Below are positions 9,344 to 17,706 of a DNA stretch of 64,000 bases, piece after piece (position 1 is the stretch's first letter; every line of letters starts with the position of its first letter). The translations under genes were made by a program, and so were the position numbers. Under the pieces are notes generated by a model. The model was not told where the DNA came from. It was given only the letters and a program-made list of their open reading frames with translations, and ran no database searches. The DNA comes from Burkholderia lata. GTDB taxonomy: Bacteria; Pseudomonadota; Gammaproteobacteria; Burkholderiales; Burkholderiaceae. The stretch lies in the NCBI RefSeq assembly GCF_902499335.1, contig NZ_CABVQK010000010.1, positions 186,001-250,000 on the forward strand. Reading direction: 5' to 3'.

Positions 9344-9751
9344 ATGAACTACAAGATTTCGACCGAACCGGGCGCGAAACTGCGCATCGACAAATGGCTG
9401 TGGGCGGCCCGGTTTTTCAAGACGCGCTCGCTCGCGACCGATGCGGTCGACAAGGGGCACGTGAAGATCGGCGGCGCGGCGGTCAAGCCGGCGAAGGAAG
9501 TGCGCGTGGGCGACGAGGTCGAGATTGCGATCGACGGCATCGTCTGGCACATTGCCGTGCTCGGCGTGTGCGACGTGCGCGGGCCGGCGAGCGTCGCGCA
9601 GACGCTTTACGCGGAAACGGAAGCGGGGCGGGCCGCGCGGCTCGCCGAACTGGAGCGACGCCGCACGTATCGCGAGCCGGCGGCTGAATTGCACGGCCGG
9701 CCGACGAAGCGCGACCGGCGCATCATCGACAGATTTTCTGGTGGGAGCTGA
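9344..9751 (+). CDS. hslR: Heat-shock protein 15-like RNA-binding S4 protein
   Basis: The protein is 135 aa. An S4 domain begins with RIDKWLWAARFFKTRSLA (about residues 13-30) and continues with VKIGGAAVKPAKEVRVGDEVEI, followed by a basic tail (RPTKRDRRIIDRFSGGS). Hsp15 recognises 50S subunits carrying a stranded nascent chain and takes part in ribosome recycling after heat shock. It lies just upstream of grpE/dnaK. Its last 29 bp overlap a converging small ORF. Confidence 0.92.
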   Translation: MNYKISTEPGAKLRIDKWLWAARFFKTRSLATDAVDKGHVKIGGAAVKPAKEVRVGDEVEIAIDGIVWHIAVLGVCDVRGPASVAQTLYAETEAGRAARLAELERRRTYREPAAELHGRPTKRDRRIIDRFSGGS

Positions 9752-9884
9752 ACATCTGGTCGAACGTCGCCCGCGCGCTCCCGTATTCGGTCGTGCGGTC
9801 GGTGACGGCTCCCGACAGGCAGATGGTGGTGGTGCCGGCAATGAGTACCAGCGCGACCACCGATATCGCAAAGGTCAGTTTCAC
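9723..9884 (-). CDS. Possible small secreted or membrane peptide (53 aa)
   Basis: A GTG-started frame of 53 codons reads KLTFAISVVALVLIAGTT after the start, a clear signal-peptide or single-helix segment. A polar tail follows (TDRTTEYGSARATFDQMFSS). A purine-rich GAGGGGAG lies about 5 nt before the GTG. No lipobox Cys is at the expected place, although two Cys are present. It converges on hslR and overlaps its end. I do not recognise a family. The ribosome-binding site and hydrophobic profile are the only evidence. Confidence 0.4.
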   Translation of the reverse strand: MKLTFAISVVALVLIAGTTTICLSGAVTDRTTEYGSARATFDQMFSSHQKICR

Positions 9885-10129
9885 GGTACTCCCCTCGAGA
9901 AGACGGGTGAAAGTGGCGCCAGGTGGATGTCAGGCGACGGTCAGCTAGGGGTAAACACGCTTTTCCGACGCTTGAGTGGAGTGTAGTGCAGCGGGCCTGT
10001 GCCAAGCTAGTACTTGCCAGGTAAGCGTTGTTACAGCCCGTTTCGCCCGAACTGGCGGACTATGCGGGCGATGCCCCGGCGTGACGCGCGGTTGTTTCGC
10101 GGCATTGGAGAATGCCGGCGAATAACCCT

Positions 10130-10157
10130 CTTGAAATCGTAGTTTTCACCCTTATTT
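10130..10157 (+). promoter_or_regulatory. Sigma-32 (RpoH) type promoter of grpE
   Basis: CTTGAAA (10130-10136), a 12-bp spacer and CCCTTATTT (10149-10157) match the heat-shock consensus (CTTGAAA, then CCCCATnT) closely. The element lies 83 bp upstream of the grpE start, with no other gene between. Confidence 0.75.
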
Positions 10158-10239
10158 GCACCAGCAATGTGCGGTGCCGCCGGGTATACGGTCCGGCGGT
10201 TGCCGATTTGGCTTCAACCTCTAATCGACTTTCAGCGAC

Positions 10240-10785
10240 ATGGAAAACACGCAAGAGAACCCGGCTACCCAATCGGCCGAAGATATCGGCAGCGAGAAGC
10301 AGGCGGCGCAAGGCGCCGCTCCCGCCGCCGAAGCAGCCGACGCGGCGCTCGCGGAGGCTCAAGCCAAGGTCGCCGAGCTGCAGGAGAGCTTCCTGCGGGC
10401 GAAGGCCGAGACCGAGAACGTCCGCCGTCGCGCGCAGGACGACGTCTCGAAGGCGCACAAGTTCGCGATCGAGAGCTTCGCGGAGCACCTGCTGCCCGTG
10501 CTGGACAGCCTGGAAGCGGCCGTCAGCGATACGTCCGGCGACATCACGAAGGTGCGCGAAGGCGTCGAACTGACGCTGCGCCAGCTGACGAGCGCGCTCG
10601 AGAAGGGCCGCGTCGTCGCGCTGAACCCGGTCGGCGAGAAATTCGATCCGCATCAGCACCAGGCGATTTCGATGGTACCGGCCGATCAGGAGCCGAACAC
10701 CGTCGTTGCAGTGCTGCAAAAGGGCTATACGATCGCCGACCGCGTGCTGCGTCCGGCGCTCGTCACCGTCGCGCAGCCGAAGTAA
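10240..10785 (+). CDS. grpE: Nucleotide exchange factor GrpE
   Basis: The protein is 181 aa. An acidic, Ala-rich N-terminus is followed by a long heptad-pattern helix (residues ~35-85, including SFLRAKAETENVRRRAQDD). The beta domain is marked by GEKFDPHQHQAISMVPAD and VLQKGYTIADRVLRPALVTV. GrpE is a dimer that releases ADP from DnaK. It is followed after 10 bp by the thioredoxin-like gene and then by dnaK, and is preceded by a sigma-32-like promoter. Confidence 0.97.
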   Translation: MENTQENPATQSAEDIGSEKQAAQGAAPAAEAADAALAEAQAKVAELQESFLRAKAETENVRRRAQDDVSKAHKFAIESFAEHLLPVLDSLEAAVSDTSGDITKVREGVELTLRQLTSALEKGRVVALNPVGEKFDPHQHQAISMVPADQEPNTVVAVLQKGYTIADRVLRPALVTVAQPK

Positions 10786-10795
10786 GGCCGTCGCA

Positions 10796-11221
10796 ATGGT
10801 GCCTGCCGGCGTCGATCCGGCCGCGTTTGACGCGTTCGACATGCAGGCGCTGGACGCCGGCACGTTCGACGCGGCGATCGACGGCGCGGGCGACGCACTC
10901 GCGGTGGTGTTCTTCTGGGGCGTCGACTGCTTCAACTGCGAGATCGCGAAGAAGGCGATGCTCGCCCAGACCGACGCGATCCGCGCGCTGGACCTGAAGT
11001 GGTTCCATTGCAACGTGTACGAACACCACCAGCTGGGGCGCCGCTTCGGGCTGCACGGCGTGCCGACGTGGTTCTTCTTCCACCGCGGCAAGCGGCTTGG
11101 CCGCGCGACGGGCTGGCATGGCCTCGCGCAGTTCCAGGCAGCGGTGTCGGCGGCACGCGCGAAAATCGCCGCGGCGGGCGGCGATCCGTCGGGCGGCGAT
11201 CCGCTAGCCGGCGGCGATTGA
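10796..11221 (+). CDS. Thioredoxin-like protein with CFNC active site
   Basis: The protein is 141 aa with a thioredoxin fold: a beta strand AVVFFWGVDCFNCEIAKK with the redox pair Cys45-Phe-Asn-Cys48, followed by YEHHQLGRRFGLHGVPTWFFF carrying the cis-Pro loop (GVPT). There is no signal peptide, so it should be cytosolic. It starts 10 bp after grpE and precedes dnaK by 149 bp, so it is probably transcribed with the heat-shock genes and may repair or protect thiols under heat stress (inference). The C-terminal tail GGDPSGGDPLAGGD is low-complexity. CFNC is not the usual CGPC, so a specialised partner is possible. Confidence 0.85.
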   Translation: MVPAGVDPAAFDAFDMQALDAGTFDAAIDGAGDALAVVFFWGVDCFNCEIAKKAMLAQTDAIRALDLKWFHCNVYEHHQLGRRFGLHGVPTWFFFHRGKRLGRATGWHGLAQFQAAVSAARAKIAAAGGDPSGGDPLAGGD

Positions 11222-11252
11222 AAAAATTTAATATCCGCATCGCTCGTCGGGT

Positions 11253-11280
11253 CTTGAAAACGGACCGGACGGACGCATTT
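11253..11280 (+). promoter_or_regulatory. Sigma-32 (RpoH) type promoter of dnaK
   Basis: CTTGAAA (11253-11259), a 13-bp spacer and ACGCATTT (11273-11280) resemble the RpoH consensus. It is 90 bp before the dnaK ATG. Between them, the inverted repeat CAAAAC...GTTTTG at about 11320-11336 would form a short hairpin in the leader. Confidence 0.65.
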
Positions 11281-11369
11281 CGGGAACAGAGTTGAATTCT
11301 GGCGCGCGAAACCGCCCCAAAACGCGGGGTTTTGCGCAGCAAACAAGCATTTCTGGAGATTAGGAAAAA

Positions 11370-13322
11370 ATGGGAAAGATCATCGGTATTGACCTCGGCA
11401 CCACGAACTCGTGCGTCGCCATCATGGAAGGCAACCAGGTCAAGGTCATCGAGAACTCGGAAGGCACGCGCACCACGCCGTCGATCATCGCCTACATGGA
11501 CGACAACGAAGTGCTCGTCGGCGCGCCGGCCAAGCGTCAGTCGGTGACCAACCCGAAGAACACGCTGTTCGCGGTGAAGCGCCTGATCGGCCGCCGCTTC
11601 GAAGAGAAGGAAGTCCAGAAGGACATCGGCCTGATGCCGTACACCATCGTCAAGGCCGACAACGGCGACGCATGGGTCGAAGCACATGGCGAAAAGCTCG
11701 CGCCGCCGCAGGTTTCGGCGGAAGTGCTGCGCAAGATGAAGAAGACGGCCGAAGACTACCTCGGCGAGCCGGTCACGGAAGCCGTGATCACGGTGCCGGC
11801 GTACTTCAACGACAGCCAGCGCCAGGCAACCAAGGACGCGGGCCGTATCGCGGGCCTCGAAGTCAAGCGGATCATCAACGAGCCGACCGCAGCTGCGCTC
11901 GCGTTCGGCCTCGACAAGGTCGAGAAGGGCGACCGCAAGATCGCCGTGTATGACCTCGGCGGCGGTACGTTCGACGTGTCGATCATCGAAATTGCGGACG
12001 TCGACGGCGAAATGCAGTTCGAAGTGCTGTCGACCAACGGCGACACGTTCCTCGGCGGCGAGGACTTCGACCAGCGCATCATCGATTACATCATCGGCGA
12101 GTTCAAGAAGGAGCAGGGCGTCGACCTGTCGAAGGACGTGCTCGCGCTGCAGCGCCTGAAGGAAGCCGCTGAAAAGGCGAAGATCGAGCTGTCGTCGAGC
12201 CAGCAGACCGAAATCAACCTGCCGTACATCACGGCAGATGCGTCGGGCCCGAAGCACTTGAACCTGAAGATCACCCGCGCGAAGCTGGAAGCGCTGGTGG
12301 AAGACCTCGTCGAGCGCACGATCGAACCGTGCCGCATCGCGATCAAGGACGCAGGCGTCAAGGTGTCGGACATCGACGACGTGATCCTGGTCGGCGGCCA
12401 GACGCGCATGCCGAAGGTGCTGGAGAAGGTGAAGGAGTTCTTCGGCAAGGATCCGCGCCGTGACGTGAACCCGGACGAAGCCGTCGCAGTCGGCGCGGCG
12501 ATCCAGGGCCAGGTCCTGTCGGGCGACCGCAAGGACGTGCTGCTGCTCGACGTGACCCCGCTGTCGCTCGGCATCGAGACGCTCGGCGGCGTGATGACGA
12601 AGATGATCAGCAAGAACACGACGATCCCGACGAAGCACGCTCAGGTGTACTCGACGGCGGACGACAACCAGGGCGCCGTGACGATCAAGGTGTTCCAGGG
12701 CGAACGCGAAATGGCAGCCGGCAACAAGCTGCTCGGCGAGTTCAACCTCGAAGGCATCCCGCCCGCACCGCGTGGCGTGCCGCAGATCGAAGTGACCTTC
12801 GACATCGACGCGAACGGCATCCTGCACGTCGGCGCGAAGGACAAGGCGACCGGCAAGGAAAACAAGATCACGATCAAGGCGAACTCGGGTCTGTCCGAAG
12901 CTGAAATCGACCAGATGATCAAGGACGCGGAAGCGAACGCAGCGGAAGATCACAAGCTGCGTGAGCTGGCTGATTCGCGCAACCAGGGCGACGCGCTGGT
13001 CCACAGCACGAAGAAGGCGCTGACCGAGTACGGCGACAAGCTGGACGCGGGCGAGAAGGAAGCAATCGAAGCGTCGCTGAAGTCGCTCGAGGAAGTGCTG
13101 AAGGACACGTCGGCGGACAAGGCAGCGATCGACGCGAAGGTCGAGGAGCTCGGCAAGGTTTCGCAGAAGCTCGGCGAAAAGATGTACGCCGACATGCAGG
13201 CCCAGCAAGCGGGTGCGGCCGGCGCAGCGGGTGCGGCGGAAGGTGCGGCCCACGCGGGCGGTGCGCAGCAGGCTGCCGACGACGTCGTCGACGCCGAATT
13301 CAAGGAAGTGAAGAAGGACTAA
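11370..13322 (+). CDS. dnaK: Chaperone DnaK (Hsp70)
   Basis: The protein is 650 aa. It starts MGKIIGIDLGTTNSCVAIME (phosphate-binding loop), has VYDLGGGTFDVSIIEI near residue 195 and ILVGGQTRMPKV near 338, then the substrate-binding domain and an Ala/Gly-rich tail ending DDVVDAEFKEVKKD, as in proteobacterial DnaK. It is the central ATP-driven folding chaperone, working with DnaJ and GrpE, both encoded here. A good ribosome-binding site (GGAGATTAGG) precedes the ATG. A long open frame on the opposite strand (10,932-13,577) is a codon-bias shadow. Confidence 0.99.
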   Translation: MGKIIGIDLGTTNSCVAIMEGNQVKVIENSEGTRTTPSIIAYMDDNEVLVGAPAKRQSVTNPKNTLFAVKRLIGRRFEEKEVQKDIGLMPYTIVKADNGDAWVEAHGEKLAPPQVSAEVLRKMKKTAEDYLGEPVTEAVITVPAYFNDSQRQATKDAGRIAGLEVKRIINEPTAAALAFGLDKVEKGDRKIAVYDLGGGTFDVSIIEIADVDGEMQFEVLSTNGDTFLGGEDFDQRIIDYIIGEFKKEQGVDLSKDVLALQRLKEAAEKAKIELSSSQQTEINLPYITADASGPKHLNLKITRAKLEALVEDLVERTIEPCRIAIKDAGVKVSDIDDVILVGGQTRMPKVLEKVKEFFGKDPRRDVNPDEAVAVGAAIQGQVLSGDRKDVLLLDVTPLSLGIETLGGVMTKMISKNTTIPTKHAQVYSTADDNQGAVTIKVFQGEREMAAGNKLLGEFNLEGIPPAPRGVPQIEVTFDIDANGILHVGAKDKATGKENKITIKANSGLSEAEIDQMIKDAEANAAEDHKLRELADSRNQGDALVHSTKKALTEYGDKLDAGEKEAIEASLKSLEEVLKDTSADKAAIDAKVEELGKVSQKLGEKMYADMQAQQAGAAGAAGAAEGAAHAGGAQQAADDVVDAEFKEVKKD

Positions 13323-13588
13323 GCCGGGTTGCCCCGGTGCCGCAAGCCGCGCGCAACACGCGCGCGGCGCGGCTGACGGGTTGGCTGACAAGCGGTCTGT
13401 CTTTCCTTCCGGATGGCCGGATCGACTCCACGCCTGGCGGGCTTCGCGGCCCTCCGGGCACATTTGTTTTTTGGCGGGTGCTGCACGAGCCGTCCGCGGA
13501 CGGGCGCAGCGCCAGACGAGTCGAGAGACTTTACTGCAGGCGAAAGGAGCCGCCGCGTGCGCGATGCGTGGCGGCACAGTGAATCGAT
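13323..13588 (+). other. dnaK-dnaJ intergenic region
   Basis: A 266-bp non-coding spacer. It has a GC palindrome just after dnaK (ccgcgcgcaacacgcgcgcgg, about 13,347-13,367) and a weak stem followed by TTTGTTTTTT near 13,465-13,474 that may give partial termination. No sigma-32 motif was found, so dnaJ is probably read through from dnaK. A ribosome-binding site is not obvious before dnaJ. Confidence 0.45.
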
Positions 13589-14725
13589 ATGGCGAAACGG
13601 GATTACTACGAGGTTCTGGGCGTCGCGAAGAATGCGGGCGACGACGAAATCAAGAAGGCGTATCGCAAGCTTGCGATGAAGTATCACCCTGACCGCAATC
13701 CGGACAACAAGGATGCGGAAGAGCATTTCAAGGAGGTGAAGGAAGCCTATGAAATGCTGTCGGACGGCCAGAAGCGGGCAGCGTACGACCAGTACGGCCA
13801 CGCGGGCGTCGATCCGAACATGGGCGGTGCGGGCGCACAGGGCTTCGGCGGTTTCGCGGACGCGTTCGGCGACATCTTCGGCGACATCTTCGGCCAGGCC
13901 GCGGGCGGCGCCGCGCGCGGCGGCCGTGGCGGCCCGCAGGTGTATCGCGGTGCCGACCTGCGCTACAGCATGGAAATCACGCTCGAGCAGGCCGCACACG
14001 GCTACGACACGCAGATCCGCGTGCCGAGCTGGGTGTCGTGCGAGGTTTGCCACGGGTCGGGCGCGAAGCCCGGCACGAAGCCGGAAACCTGCCCGACCTG
14101 CCATGGCCAGGGCACGGTGCGCATGTCGCAGGGCTTCTTCAGCATCCAGCAGACCTGCCCGAAGTGCCACGGCACGGGCACCTACATCCCCGAGCCGTGC
14201 GTGCATTGCCACGGGTCGGGCAAGGTGAAGGAAACCAAGACGCTCGAAGTGAAGATTCCGGCCGGGATCGACGACGGGATGCGGATCCGCTCGGCCGGCA
14301 ACGGCGAGCCGGGCATCAACGGCGGGCCGCCGGGCGACCTGTACGTCGAGATCCACATCAAGCCGCACTCGGTGTTCGAGCGCGACGGCGACGATCTCCA
14401 CTGCCAGATGCCGATCCCGTTCACGACCGCCGCGCTCGGCGGCGAGATCGAGGTGCCGACGCTGGCCGGCCGTGCGTCGTTCCCGGTGCCGGAAGGTACG
14501 CAGTCGGGCAAGACGTTCCGCCTGCGCGGCAAGGGCATCAAGGGACTGCGTTCGAGCATCGCGGGCGATCTGTACGTCCACGTGCAGGTCGAGACGCCGG
14601 TGAAGCTGACCGACAACCAGCGCGACCTGCTCAAGCAGTTCGAGAAATCGCTGGCCGAGGGCGGCGCGCGTCACAGCCCGCAGAGCAAGAGCTGGTTCGA
14701 CCGTGTGAAGAGCTTCTTCGAGTAA
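13589..14725 (+). CDS. dnaJ: Chaperone DnaJ (Hsp40)
   Basis: The protein is 378 aa with all three regions of a type I Hsp40. The J domain (residues 1-70) carries the HPD motif in YHPDRNPDN. A Gly/Phe-rich linker contains GGFADAFGDIFGDIFG. The zinc region has four CxxCxGxG repeats (CEVCHGSG, CPTCHGQG, CPKCHGTG, CVHCHGSG). The C-terminal peptide-binding domain is complete. It stimulates DnaK ATPase and delivers substrates. It lies 266 bp after dnaK. Confidence 0.99.
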   Translation: MAKRDYYEVLGVAKNAGDDEIKKAYRKLAMKYHPDRNPDNKDAEEHFKEVKEAYEMLSDGQKRAAYDQYGHAGVDPNMGGAGAQGFGGFADAFGDIFGDIFGQAAGGAARGGRGGPQVYRGADLRYSMEITLEQAAHGYDTQIRVPSWVSCEVCHGSGAKPGTKPETCPTCHGQGTVRMSQGFFSIQQTCPKCHGTGTYIPEPCVHCHGSGKVKETKTLEVKIPAGIDDGMRIRSAGNGEPGINGGPPGDLYVEIHIKPHSVFERDGDDLHCQMPIPFTTAALGGEIEVPTLAGRASFPVPEGTQSGKTFRLRGKGIKGLRSSIAGDLYVHVQVETPVKLTDNQRDLLKQFEKSLAEGGARHSPQSKSWFDRVKSFFE

Positions 14726-14738
14726 CTCGAGTAACAGC

Positions 14739-16685
14739 ATGACTGAAGGCAACGAGAGCGCGTCGTTCGCGCTCTTGGACGATTGCGACTCGACCGCGCT
14801 CGCGCGGTCGAGTCGTTTGTATTCGGGGTTCGTGCGCGAACGTGTGTGCACGGATCCGGCTCGGCTCGACGAAGTCGACGCGGCCGTGGCGCAGGATCTG
14901 CGCGACGGGCTGCATGCGGTCGTCGTCGGCGAATACGAATTCGGACGCAACCTGCAACGAGCGCAGCCGGGCCATGCCCCGCTGCGCTTTTTGCTGTATG
15001 CGCGCTGCGAGCGCCTGTCGCGCGACGAAGTCGACGCGTGGCTCGCGCAGCAGGATGGCGGCGGCACGCCGTCGATCGCGGGCGTCGCGCATGTCGAAAA
15101 GAGCGTGTCGCGCGATGCGTTCGACGCGGCGATCGCCGCGGTGCACGACGCGCTGCGCGCGGGCGATTCGTACCAGGTCAACTACACGTACCGGCTGAAC
15201 TTCGACGTATTCGGCATGCCGCTCGCGTTGTATCGACGCCTGCGTGCGCGCCAGCCTGTGCGCTACGGCGCGCTGATCGCGTTGCCCGACAGGACGTGGG
15301 TCGTGTCGTGCTCGCCCGAGCTGTTCGTCGAGAAGCACGGCGACGTGCTGCGCGCGCGACCGATGAAGGGCACCGCGCCACGTTCAGCCGACCCTCGCGA
15401 CGATGCGGCGGCGGCCGCGTTCCTCGCGAACGATCCGAAGAACCGCGCGGAAAACGTGATGATCGTCGACCTGCTGCGCAACGACGTGTCGCGGATCGCA
15501 CGCACCGGGACGGTCCGCGTGCCGGCGCTGTTCTCCGTCGAGCCGTATGCGTCGGTGTGGCAGATGACGTCGACGGTCGAGGCCGGCTGGCGCGACGGGA
15601 CGACGTTCGCGCAGATGCTGCGTGCGCTGTTTCCGTGCGGATCGATCACGGGCGCGCCGAAGCACAAGACGATGCAGCTGATCGATGCGATCGAGTCGAC
15701 GCCGCGCGGGCTCTATACGGGCGCGATCGGCTGGCTTGACGCTGCGAAGCAAGGTGCCGAATCCGAGGCACCGGGTGATCGCCCGGCCGGCTGCGGCGAT
15801 TTCTGCCTGTCGGTCGCGATCCGTACGCTGACGCTCGACGCAGCCTGCGAAGGCGATGACAGCGACGGTGCGGCCGATGCCGAAGCACGTAATCCGGCAA
15901 CGGCAATCGCCGGCCGGCGCCGCGGCACGATGGGCGTCGGCGCGGGCATCGTGCTCGACAGTGTCGCGGCCGACGAATATGCGGAGTGCGAATTGAAAGC
16001 GCGATTCCTGACGGACGCCGATCCCGGCTTCCAGCTGTTCGAAACGACCGCCGCCACGCGTGCGGAAGGCATCCGGTATCTCGATCGCCATCTCGCGCGG
16101 CTGCAGCGTAGCGCGGATGCGTTCGGCTTCCGCTTCGACACCGACGCGTTGCGTCGCGAAATCGGCACGCGCTGCGCGGCGCTCGACGACGACGGCGCGT
16201 ACCGGATGAAGCTCGCGCTCGCGAAGGACGGCACGGTCGAGATCATCTCGGCACCGCTCAAGCCGCTGGCGGTGGGGCCGGTCGGCGTGCTGCTGGCGTC
16301 CGCGCACGGTTTCGCACCGACCCGTGCGAGCGATACGCTGCTGCTGCACAAGACGACGCGCCGCGCCGAATACGATCGCGCATGGCAGGCGGCGGAGGCG
16401 CTCGGCGGCTTCGACATGCTGTTCGTCAACGAACGCGGAGAGGTGACGGAAGGCGGGCGCTCGAACCTGTTCGTGAAGCTCGACGGTCAGTGGGTGACGC
16501 CGCCGCTCGAGTCCGGCGTGCTGCCGGGCGTGATGCGCGGCGTGCTGCTCGACGATCAGGTGCTAGGCGCAAAAGAGCGTGTGCTGACGCTCGACGATGT
16601 GCTGAACGCGGATGAGTTGATGATTTGCAATGCGCTGCGCGGGCCGATGGCGGCGCGGCTGATTCACGGCCGAGCACCGGCCTGA
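14739..16685 (+). CDS. pabB: Fused aminodeoxychorismate synthase component I / aminodeoxychorismate lyase (PabB-PabC)
   Basis: The protein is 648 aa in two catalytic parts. Residues ~1-415 are a chorismate-binding domain: GDSYQVNYTYRL, RPMKGTAPR, ENVMIVDLLRND and PCGSITGAPKHKTMQLID, closing with GTMGVGAGIVLDS. Residues ~425-645 are a class IV PLP fold: FQLFETTAATR at the start, LLLHKTTRRAEYDRAW with the likely Schiff-base Lys, and EVTEGGRSNLF near the end. Together they would make p-aminobenzoate for folate from chorismate, with the glutaminase (PabA/TrpG) elsewhere. The linker (residues ~345-390) is Asp/Ala-rich and low-complexity. It starts 13 bp after dnaJ. Confidence 0.93.
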   Translation: MTEGNESASFALLDDCDSTALARSSRLYSGFVRERVCTDPARLDEVDAAVAQDLRDGLHAVVVGEYEFGRNLQRAQPGHAPLRFLLYARCERLSRDEVDAWLAQQDGGGTPSIAGVAHVEKSVSRDAFDAAIAAVHDALRAGDSYQVNYTYRLNFDVFGMPLALYRRLRARQPVRYGALIALPDRTWVVSCSPELFVEKHGDVLRARPMKGTAPRSADPRDDAAAAAFLANDPKNRAENVMIVDLLRNDVSRIARTGTVRVPALFSVEPYASVWQMTSTVEAGWRDGTTFAQMLRALFPCGSITGAPKHKTMQLIDAIESTPRGLYTGAIGWLDAAKQGAESEAPGDRPAGCGDFCLSVAIRTLTLDAACEGDDSDGAADAEARNPATAIAGRRRGTMGVGAGIVLDSVAADEYAECELKARFLTDADPGFQLFETTAATRAEGIRYLDRHLARLQRSADAFGFRFDTDALRREIGTRCAALDDDGAYRMKLALAKDGTVEIISAPLKPLAVGPVGVLLASAHGFAPTRASDTLLLHKTTRRAEYDRAWQAAEALGGFDMLFVNERGEVTEGGRSNLFVKLDGQWVTPPLESGVLPGVMRGVLLDDQVLGAKERVLTLDDVLNADELMICNALRGPMAARLIHGRAPA

Positions 16686-16692
16686 ACGCAGA

Positions 16693-17142
16693 TTACTTCT
16701 GCTGCGTACATTGCCAGCTTTGTACGATGGCGTGCCCACGCCTGTAGCGCGCAACGCAAGTCTGTGCCTGTTTGCCCAGTGGTCGTGCGATGACGACGCT
16801 CGTATTGCCGTAGTCGCACGAAACCCAGTAGTCTTCACGGTTTTCGGCGAGCGACCAGATATAAATGTCGCTTTTGGACTCGGAGCGCGAGCGATTCGGC
16901 AACAACGACGCCATCCGATCCGGCGGCCCTGACCAGAAGGTGACGCTGGCAAGCGGATAAGTGCTTTGAGTGTCGAAGCGTTTCCAGCCATCGGGCGGTT
17001 GACCGTCGAGTTGCTGCGTAACGGCGAGCCGCGCGGGACAATCCGTTGTCGCAGCGGACGCGGGTGATGCGAAGAGCGAAATGTATGCGAGCGCAGCGAC
17101 GGCGAGCAATTGATATGGTTTTCGGCAGATGAGCATCGTCAT
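16693..17142 (-). CDS. STY0301-like periplasmic protein; probable partner/immunity of the upstream gene
   Basis: The protein is 149 aa with a Sec signal peptide (MTMLICRKPYQLLAVAALAY, cleavage probably after ASA at ~30). The mature part contains DGWKRFDTQSTYPLASVTFW, LAENREDYWVSCDYGNTSVV and a Cys-rich end (four Cys, probably two disulfides). This agrees with my recollection of the STY0301 family, small periplasmic proteins of unknown role. Its ATG overlaps the stop of the upstream gene by 4 bp (17,139-17,142), so the two are translationally coupled. An exported partner downstream of a cytosolic enzyme is the layout of an amidase effector and its periplasmic immunity protein; this role is inference. 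Confidence 0.6.
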   Translation of the reverse strand: MTMLICRKPYQLLAVAALAYISLFASPASAATTDCPARLAVTQQLDGQPPDGWKRFDTQSTYPLASVTFWSGPPDRMASLLPNRSRSESKSDIYIWSLAENREDYWVSCDYGNTSVVIARPLGKQAQTCVARYRRGHAIVQSWQCTQQK

Positions 17143-17519
17143 TTCACGACAGAAAATGCATCGGCGTTATTGCTCGGGTCGATGTAACGGCCATTTTTGT
17201 CTTTGCCTTTGAACGGAATGCATCTTCTCTGAATTGCCCTGAGTGAGCGCCATTGTTCAACGACGTGGATACCGCGCACATCCTGGATCAGATAGAACGC
17301 CGCATGATTTCCATGCGATCGGCTTGGGTAGCGATCGTTCTCGAAAGTTGCAATGACGGTTCCGGCGCGAATACTCCAGTCGCCGCTTGCTTTTTTTTCC
17401 GGGCGCCAGATGGCGGTGGGGCCGACGGAAGTATAAATTTTGACCAGCGCGACGCATTCGCCGTCGCCCGCCAGCTTTTGCCCGACGAGTTCGGCCGCCT
17501 TCTCATACACATGAGCCAT
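17139..17519 (-). CDS. BPSL0067-like protein; candidate NlpC/P60- or CHAP-type amidase
   Basis: The protein is 126 aa without a signal peptide. DGECVALVK puts Cys22 at the start of the first helix. SHGNHAAFYL puts His72 at the start of a strand, and VVEQW follows. Cys then His in these contexts is the arrangement of NlpC/P60 and CHAP peptidoglycan amidases (compare GxCVAL...GHAAIY). The name BPSL0067 family is from memory. A strong ribosome-binding site (AAGGAGTGGTAAAGG) precedes the ATG. It lies between panB and pabB with no secretion genes nearby. GC content is lower than in its neighbours, suggesting transfer. It could be a type VI effector or a phage-derived amidase. Confidence 0.6.
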   Translation of the reverse strand: MAHVYEKAAELVGQKLAGDGECVALVKIYTSVGPTAIWRPEKKASGDWSIRAGTVIATFENDRYPSRSHGNHAAFYLIQDVRGIHVVEQWRSLRAIQRRCIPFKGKDKNGRYIDPSNNADAFSVVK

Positions 17520-17674
17520 CCTTTACCACTCCTTCGATTGACGAAGGTTTGATGGTCGCAGCGATGAAGATGAGCAGAAATAGGATGAGTTAGAAAGTAC
17601 GCGTTGTCCGGCAATGCGGTACGAGAAGTGGCATACCGTATTGCTGGCTGTGTCGACGAGTGTGCTGCGCGGTC

Positions 17675-17702
17675 GCCGGCTGCGCGCCAAGGCGCTGCCG
17701 GC
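17675..17702. other. Strong hairpin at the 3' end of panB
   Basis: Nested inverted repeats GCCGGC...GCCGGC and GCGCC-AA-GGCGC lie 5 bp past the panB stop. There is no T run on either side, so it is not a standard intrinsic terminator, but it may stabilise or end the panB transcript. Confidence 0.4.
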
Positions 17703-17706
17703 CCGA

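Noticed and set aside
13319..15181. 620-codon minus-strand frame across dnaJ and pabB
   Set aside because: It is antisense to two well-supported genes, and its sequence is an Arg/Ala/His-rich shadow.
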